Shown: piece by piece, positions 59,264-64,000 of the stretch
Numbering within the stretch: the first letter of the stretch is position 1
Layout: each line of letters starts with the position of its first letter
NCBI GenBank assembly: GCA_965215995.1
Contig: OZ244128.1
Location: forward strand, 4,588,001-4,652,000
Direction: 5' to 3'
Source: SZUA-309 sp965215995
GTDB taxonomy: Bacteria; Pseudomonadota; Gammaproteobacteria; Pseudomonadales; Azotimanducaceae
DNA length: 64,000 nucleotides
The notes under the pieces: generated by a model
The model's database searches: none
What the model was told of the DNA's origin: nothing
Seen by the model: the letters and a program-made list of their open reading frames with translations, nothing else
Translations under genes and position numbers: made by a program

Positions 59264-62047
59264 ATGGCCCGCTCGCTCGTCATCGTCGAGTCCCCGGCGA
59301 AAGCCAAGACCATCAACAAGTACCTGGGGAAGGACTACATCGTAAAATCCAGTGTTGGTCACATTCGTGACCTACCGGTTGGCGGCAAAGCCTCCGACCC
59401 GAAAGCCCGTGCGGCGGAAGCGGCGAAGACTCGCAAGCTGCCGCCTGCCAAGCGGGAGGCCTATAAAAAGGAACGTGCCCGCAAGCAGCTGGTTCGACGC
59501 ATGGGCATAGACCCGGACAACAACTGGGCAGCCACCTACGAAATCCTGCCGGGCAAAGAAAAGGTGGTCAGCGAGCTGACGAAGCTGGCTGAAAAAGCCG
59601 ACGCGATCTACCTGGCCACTGACCTGGACCGGGAGGGTGAGGCCATTGCCTGGCACCTTCAGGAGACCATAGGCGGCGACCCATCCCGATACCGCCGGGT
59701 GGTGTTCAACGAGATCACCCGCAAAGCCATCCAGGAAGCCTTCGAAGAGCCGGGTGAGCTGGACATGAATCAGGTCTACGCTCAGCAGGCTCGCCGTTTT
59801 CTCGATCGTGTGGTCGGCTTCGAGCTCTCGCCGTTGCTCTGGGCCAAGGTTGCCCGCGGCTTGTCCGCCGGTCGCGTGCAATCCGTAGCCGTGCGCCTGG
59901 TGGTGGAGCGGGAGCGGGAGATCCGGGCCTTCATACCGGAAGAGTACTGGGAAGTGTTCGCGGACCTTGCCCGCGAGAGTGATGCTGCACCGCTGCGATT
60001 CCAGCTGGTCAAGGACAACGACTCAAACTTCCGACCAAACAACGGTGAGATCACCGATGCGGCGCTGGCGCGTCTGAAGGACCGTACGTTTACGGTGAAG
60101 TCCCGGGAAGACCGACCGACCCGGACCAAACCGAACGCGCCGTTCATTACCTCGACGCTGCAGCAGGCGGCGAGCACTCGACTCGGATTCTCGGTGAAGA
60201 AGACGATGACCATGGCTCAGCGCCTCTACGAGGCGGGCTACATTACTTACATGCGAACGGACTCCACCAACCTCTCTAGCGAGGCAGTGGCTGGATGCCG
60301 GGAGTATATCGGTGAGAAGCATGGTGATCGCTACCTGCCGGAAGCGCCAAACGTCTATGCGGCGAAGAAGGACGCGCAAGAGGCGCACGAGGCCATCCGC
60401 CCCTCCAACGTGGGCACCGTTGCCGAGTTTCTGAGCGGCGTGGATGGGGACGCTGTCCGGCTCTACGATCTGATCTGGCGTCAGTTTGTTGCCTGTCAGA
60501 TGGTGCCTGCGGAGTACCTGTCCACTACGGTGCTGGTGGAAGCGGGCGAGTTCGAGTTGAAGATCCGTGGCCGCATCATGCAGTTTGACGGCTACACCGC
60601 CGTGCTGCCGCCCATGTCACGGAAAGAGGAAGACACCTCGCTGCCTGATTATCAGGTGGGTGAGGTTCTCAAGCTGATCGGTACCGAAGGTGTCCAGCAC
60701 TTCACTAAACCGCCGCCGCGATACGGCGAGGCGAGCCTGGTCAGAGAGCTGGAAAAGCGGGGTATTGGCCGTCCCTCAACCTACGCGGCGATCATTTCCA
60801 CCATTCAGGATCGAGGCTACGTTACCCTGACCAACAAGCGCTTCCACGCAGAGCGGATCGGCGAGCTGGTGACCGAGCGATTGATCGAGCAGTTCGAAAA
60901 CCTGCTCGACTACGGCTTCACGGCCCAGATGGAAGGCGAGCTCGACGAGATCGCCGAAGGTGATGCCGAGTGGCAGGGTGTGCTGAACGAGTTCTACGGT
61001 GACTTCTCCGGCAAGCTGTCTGTGGCTCAGCAGGCCGAAGGCGGTATGCGTCCGAACGAGCCGACGGACACGGATGTCGAGTGCGACAAGTGCGGACGGC
61101 ACATGCAGGTGCGCACCGGCAGCACGGGCGTTTTCCTCGGCTGTTCAGGATATGCACTGCCGCCGAAAGAACGCTGCACCAACACCATGAACCTGATCCC
61201 CGGGGATGAGGTGGTGGATGTGGAAGCGGACGACGAAGGCGAATCCAAGCTGCTCCGTTCGAAGTGGAAGTGCCCGATCTGCCAGACGCCCATGGACAGC
61301 TATCTGATCGACGAAGAGCGGAAGCTGCACGTTTGCGGCAACAATCCGGACTGCGAAGGCTTCGCCGTGGAGAAAGGCACCTTCCGTATCAAAGGCTATG
61401 ACGGGCCAGTGATCGAGTGCGATAAATGTGGCGCCGACATGCAGCTGAAATCGGGCCGCTTCGGTAAGTACTTCGGCTGCACCAATGACGACTGCAAGAA
61501 CACCCGGAAGCTGCTGCGCAACGGTGAACCCGCGCCGCCGAAGGCGGATCCGATTCCGATGCCGGAACTCAGGTGCGAGAAGGTGGATGATTTCTACCTG
61601 CTCAGAGACGGCGCCTCGGGCATCTTCCTGGCCGCCAGTCAGTTTCCGAAGAACCGGGAAACCCGGGCGCCGCTGATCAGCGAGATCAAACCCCACGCGA
61701 ACGAGCTGGACCCCAAGTTCAAGTATCTGCTCGATGCGCCGGTGGAGGATCCGGACGGATTACCGGCCGTGGTGCGCTACAGTCGGAAAACCAAGGAGCA
61801 GTACGTTCAATCCGAGGTGGACGGTAAGGCGACGGGCTGGAAGGCCTTCTACGTGGATGGCCGCTGGGTAGAGGAGGCGAAACCGCCGCCGAAGAAGCGT
61901 GTCGCGAAGAAAAAGAGCGCCGCGAAAAGAAAGTCCACCGCGAAGAAAAAGTCCACGACCAAAAAGAAAGCAGTCACTAAGAAATCTGCCAGTAAGAAAG
62001 CAGCCACAACCAAAACCGCTCCAAAACAGCAGGCCTCCGTTGAATAG
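59264..62047 (+). CDS. topA: DNA topoisomerase I (type IA)
   Basis: This 927-residue enzyme relaxes negative supercoils. It has a TOPRIM domain (SLVIVESPAKAKTINKYLG, YLATDLDREGEAIAWHL), active-site Tyr329 in GYITYMRTDST, and three C-terminal Cys4 zinc motifs (CDKCGRHM, CPICQTPM, CDKCGADM). The C-terminal end is a Lys/Ala-rich tail of about 50 residues, as in Pseudomonas-type TopA. A strong promoter precedes it. Confidence 0.97.
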   Translation: MARSLVIVESPAKAKTINKYLGKDYIVKSSVGHIRDLPVGGKASDPKARAAEAAKTRKLPPAKREAYKKERARKQLVRRMGIDPDNNWAATYEILPGKEKVVSELTKLAEKADAIYLATDLDREGEAIAWHLQETIGGDPSRYRRVVFNEITRKAIQEAFEEPGELDMNQVYAQQARRFLDRVVGFELSPLLWAKVARGLSAGRVQSVAVRLVVEREREIRAFIPEEYWEVFADLARESDAAPLRFQLVKDNDSNFRPNNGEITDAALARLKDRTFTVKSREDRPTRTKPNAPFITSTLQQAASTRLGFSVKKTMTMAQRLYEAGYITYMRTDSTNLSSEAVAGCREYIGEKHGDRYLPEAPNVYAAKKDAQEAHEAIRPSNVGTVAEFLSGVDGDAVRLYDLIWRQFVACQMVPAEYLSTTVLVEAGEFELKIRGRIMQFDGYTAVLPPMSRKEEDTSLPDYQVGEVLKLIGTEGVQHFTKPPPRYGEASLVRELEKRGIGRPSTYAAIISTIQDRGYVTLTNKRFHAERIGELVTERLIEQFENLLDYGFTAQMEGELDEIAEGDAEWQGVLNEFYGDFSGKLSVAQQAEGGMRPNEPTDTDVECDKCGRHMQVRTGSTGVFLGCSGYALPPKERCTNTMNLIPGDEVVDVEADDEGESKLLRSKWKCPICQTPMDSYLIDEERKLHVCGNNPDCEGFAVEKGTFRIKGYDGPVIECDKCGADMQLKSGRFGKYFGCTNDDCKNTRKLLRNGEPAPPKADPIPMPELRCEKVDDFYLLRDGASGIFLAASQFPKNRETRAPLISEIKPHANELDPKFKYLLDAPVEDPDGLPAVVRYSRKTKEQYVQSEVDGKATGWKAFYVDGRWVEEAKPPPKKRVAKKKSAAKRKSTAKKKSTTKKKAVTKKSASKKAATTKTAPKQQASVE

Positions 62048-62109
62048 CGGTCACAGCCGTCGACGGTACTGCCCGACCGCGGTCCGTCCGGTCAAAATCA
62101 TGAGGTGAA

Positions 62110-62511
62110 ATGAGTATCTTTCTGGAAATCACGCAACTGGAAAACGGCGACATCGTTCTGCGGGAAGCGGAAGACGACGCGGTAGAGCAGCTGGAAGAAC
62201 TGGCGCCGGACCGGGAAGCGCTTGGCGACATAGCAGCGAGCACCGAGCCGCCAGATCTTGCTCAGAAAGACACCGCGCTGCCACCGACCCCGCATGGCAA
62301 GGCGATGCATGGCGCCACCGCTCTATCCCGGGAGCCCCTGGTGCGGATCAGCTTCTCTCCCGAAGTACGCGATATGCTCGGTGATGATCTGGTCGGGGTG
62401 GCTGAAGCCATGATCGACGCGGCTACGGACTACCTGGGTGGCGAGACCGTCGAACTGGATGCGGAAGAGATCGGGCGGGAGTCGACGCCTCCCGCACCGG
62501 TCATTCACTGA
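62110..62511 (+). CDS. conserved-looking hypothetical protein (133 aa)
   Basis: No domain is recognised. The protein is acidic (residues 10-40 rich in Glu/Asp), has a Pro-rich middle and a helical C-terminal half (ISFSPEVRDMLGDDLVGVAE). A GAGGTGA site precedes the ATG. A gene of unknown function between topA and lexA is also known in Pseudomonas, so this may be its counterpart (from memory). Confidence 0.72.
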   Translation: MSIFLEITQLENGDIVLREAEDDAVEQLEELAPDREALGDIAASTEPPDLAQKDTALPPTPHGKAMHGATALSREPLVRISFSPEVRDMLGDDLVGVAEAMIDAATDYLGGETVELDAEEIGRESTPPAPVIH

Positions 62512-62524
62512 TCTGAGGCACTGA

Positions 62525-63127
62525 TCAGAGCGCCTGGCGGATCACGCCTACCGACAGTCCTTCGATCTGGAACGGCTGTTCCTTGAGATCAACCTCAATC
62601 GGTTCGTAGTCCTCGTTCTCCGGGAGCAGCAGCACTTTGGAGCGTGCCCGGGTCCGTTGGAAGCGCTTGACCGTCACCTCGTCATCGATTCTGGCCACCA
62701 CGATCTGTCCGTTCGCTGCTTCCGGCGTCTTATGCACGGCCAGCAGGTCGCCATCCAGAATACCCGCGTCCTTCATACTGTCGCCGTGCACCCGAAGCAG
62801 GAAATCGGCTCTGGGCTGGAAAAAACCGGCCGGTAGTTCCACCCGATCTTCGATGTGCTCGGTGGCCAGTATGGGACTGCCGGCCGCCACTCGCCCGACG
62901 ACCGGGAGACCGCCATCGTCCGGCAGGCGGATGCCACGGGAGGTGCCCGGGATCATCTCGATGGCCCCTTTTCGCGCCAGTGCTTTCAGGTGCTCTTCGG
63001 CGGCGTTTGGCGATTTGAAGCCAAGCTCCCGAGCGATGTCGGCCCGGGTAGGGGGGTAGCCGGTATCAGCAATGTACTGCTTGATCAGATCAAGCACCTG
63101 GGCCTGTCGGGAAGTGAGATTTTCCAT
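62525..63127 (-). CDS. lexA: LexA repressor of the SOS response
   Basis: This 200-residue repressor has a winged HTH (TSRQAQVLDLIKQYIADTGY, PPTRADIARELGF) and a self-cleaving domain: cleavage site Ala82-Gly83 (RVAAGSPIL), Ser117 (VHGDSMKDAG) and Lys154 (VTVKRF), exactly two residues offset from E. coli. RecA on single-stranded DNA triggers cleavage and derepression. Two SOS boxes lie upstream. Confidence 0.97.
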   Translation of the reverse strand: MENLTSRQAQVLDLIKQYIADTGYPPTRADIARELGFKSPNAAEEHLKALARKGAIEMIPGTSRGIRLPDDGGLPVVGRVAAGSPILATEHIEDRVELPAGFFQPRADFLLRVHGDSMKDAGILDGDLLAVHKTPEAANGQIVVARIDDEVTVKRFQRTRARSKVLLLPENEDYEPIEVDLKEQPFQIEGLSVGVIRQAL

Positions 63128-63234
63128 TGTTACTCCGAATGAGGGCTTCTCAATATTTCGAACTCTCCAAAACCAGGACAAATATCAGGTTAACTATCAG
63201 GCGCTTGCAGGCCAGACCTGATGAGGGTTGTAGA

Positions 63235-63249
63235 AAGTTAGTCTAACTT
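63235..63249. promoter_or_regulatory. 15-bp palindrome beside the SOS boxes
   Basis: AAGTTAGTCTAACTT is a perfect inverted repeat about a central T, eight bases left of the first SOS box in the lexA-63363 intergenic region. It is operator-like and not a LexA site. The cognate regulator is unknown. Confidence 0.5.
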
Positions 63250-63256
63250 GGTTGCG

Positions 63257-63292
63257 CTGTCTGCATATACAGTAAGCTGGCAGTATATACAG
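63257..63292. promoter_or_regulatory. lexA: two LexA (SOS) boxes
   Basis: CTGTCTGCATATACAG (63257-63272) fits CTGT-N8-ACAG exactly; CTGGCAGTATATACAG (63277-63292) has one mismatch in the left half. They are spaced 20 bp start to start. They lie 130 bases before lexA and about 70-106 bases before the divergent gene, so both could be LexA-controlled. Confidence 0.85.
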
Positions 63293-63362
63293 TACTTGCA
63301 AGTTTGCACAGCCTCTCGCCCTTGCATACTATCGGCCGCGCAAAGGCTGCAGGAATCGGCTG

Positions 63363-64000
63363 TTGAAGTTTTATCTGCTTGCCTCGCTCTGCCTGAACCT
63401 GATTTCAGGCTCGGCCATTTATGGTGCCCACGCCGCCCCCCCGAGCGAAGGCCAGTTCTCCATCGACGGGCTCAGTCCGGAAGCGGCTGGCCTGGCAATC
63501 TTTGCGGAAGCGGATCGTCGTGCTTCCGGCTACCAGGACCTGCAGGTGGATCTGGAAATGACGCTGCATACGGCCAACCGGTCCTCGAGGCGGAGCCTTT
63601 CCATCCGTCAACTGGAAATGGAAGACGACGGCGACCGGCTGCTGGTGGTCTTCGATACGCCCAAGTCGATTCGCGGTACGGCACTGCTGAGTTATGCCCA
63701 CAAGACCGAGCCGGACGATCAGTGGATCTACCTGCCGGCAGTGACGCGGGTGAAGCGAATTGCCAGTCAGAACAAGTCCGGCCCGTTCCTGTCCAGCGAG
63801 TTCGCCTATGAGGATATGGCGCTCCAGGAGGTGGAAAAGTATCGATATCGGCTGCTCGAAACCCGCATGTCCGAACAGGGGTTGATGTACGTCGTCGAGC
63901 GCATTCCAACCGACGAGCATTCGGGCTATGCCCGCCAGGTGGTCACTCTGGATGCGGCAGAACTGCAGATCCGCCACATCGAATATTTCGACAGAGAGAA
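63363..64000 (+). CDS. LolA-like outer-membrane lipoprotein-sorting protein, N-terminal part (cut by window edge)
   Basis: The first 212 codons encode a signal peptide (cleavage about AHA-AP at residues 22-25) and a periplasmic beta-barrel-like half with SRRSLSIRQLEMEDDGDRLL, TPKSIRGTALLSY, WIYLPAVTRVKRIASQNKSG and GPFLSSEFAYEDM. This is the COG2834 group related to LolA, often followed by an RND exporter (MmpL-type). The start is TTG 63363 after AGGA. The C-terminal part is beyond the window. Confidence 0.8.
   Translation, partial: MKFYLLASLCLNLISGSAIYGAHAAPPSEGQFSIDGLSPEAAGLAIFAEADRRASGYQDLQVDLEMTLHTANRSSRRSLSIRQLEMEDDGDRLLVVFDTPKSIRGTALLSYAHKTEPDDQWIYLPAVTRVKRIASQNKSGPFLSSEFAYEDMALQEVEKYRYRLLETRMSEQGLMYVVERIPTDEHSGYARQVVTLDAAELQIRHIEYFDRE

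Noticed and set aside
1..64000. Prophage, integrative element, CRISPR or tRNA genes
   Set aside because: No integrase, phage structural or transposase gene, no direct-repeat array and no cloverleaf sequence was recognised; composition looks uniform.

Overview
The window reads as one contiguous piece of chromosome from a GC-rich (roughly 60% by eye), aerobic to microaerobic gammaproteobacterium. Gene order supports a Pseudomonadales-like or related marine lineage: nadK, rhomboid protease, DUF2797 protein and pepN in a row, a moxR/bat operon beside them, and topA - small gene - lexA, arrangements I recall from Pseudomonas. I see no prophage, insertion sequence, CRISPR array, tRNA or rRNA.

Left part (1-20.4 kb) is an oxygen-sensing and low-oxygen respiration region. 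On the minus strand a cbb3 oxidase operon (ccoN-O-Q-P, ccoP cut by the window edge) lies downstream of a degenerate orphan receiver, fixJ, fixL (with the heme-PAS histidine), a globin, a phasin-like gene and a universal stress protein (Usp) gene. Around it lie six more usp genes, a hemerythrin-like protein, a small cytochrome c, a CBS-pair protein, a DksA-like zinc-finger protein, an NfeD/slipin membrane pair, a CPBP protease with a divergent TetR regulator, and hemN next to an FNR-type [4Fe-4S] regulator. An eighth usp lies at 58.1 kb. Together they look like the machinery for life at low oxygen.

20.4-24.6 kb holds the most unusual locus: a soluble diiron carboxylate protein, a triple-PAS protein and a [2Fe-2S] ferredoxin in one minus-strand operon preceded by a near-consensus FNR box, followed by an approx. 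550-base plus-strand stretch with no credible gene that is packed with hairpins and ends in a strong intrinsic terminator: a candidate large structured RNA. Three DnaA-box-like 9-mers lie between the two.

24.6-38.5 kb is mixed housekeeping: enoyl-CoA hydratase, MAPEG protein, D-cysteine desulfhydrase, cation/proton antiporter, GST-like protein, DsbA-family oxidoreductase, serine acetyltransferase, NAD kinase, a MocA/XdhC pair, rhomboid protease and DUF2797 protein. 38.5-49.8 kb holds pepN, the moxR-DUF58-DUF4381-batA-batB/C-batD operon, and an ammonium transporter with an NtrC-like site, followed by a 155-bp near-palindromic element. 49.8-64 kb holds ddl, an S9 peptidase, two GNAT acetyltransferases, a C39-like peptidase, tatD, slt, topA, lexA with two SOS boxes, and the start of a LolA-like periplasmic protein cut by the right edge.
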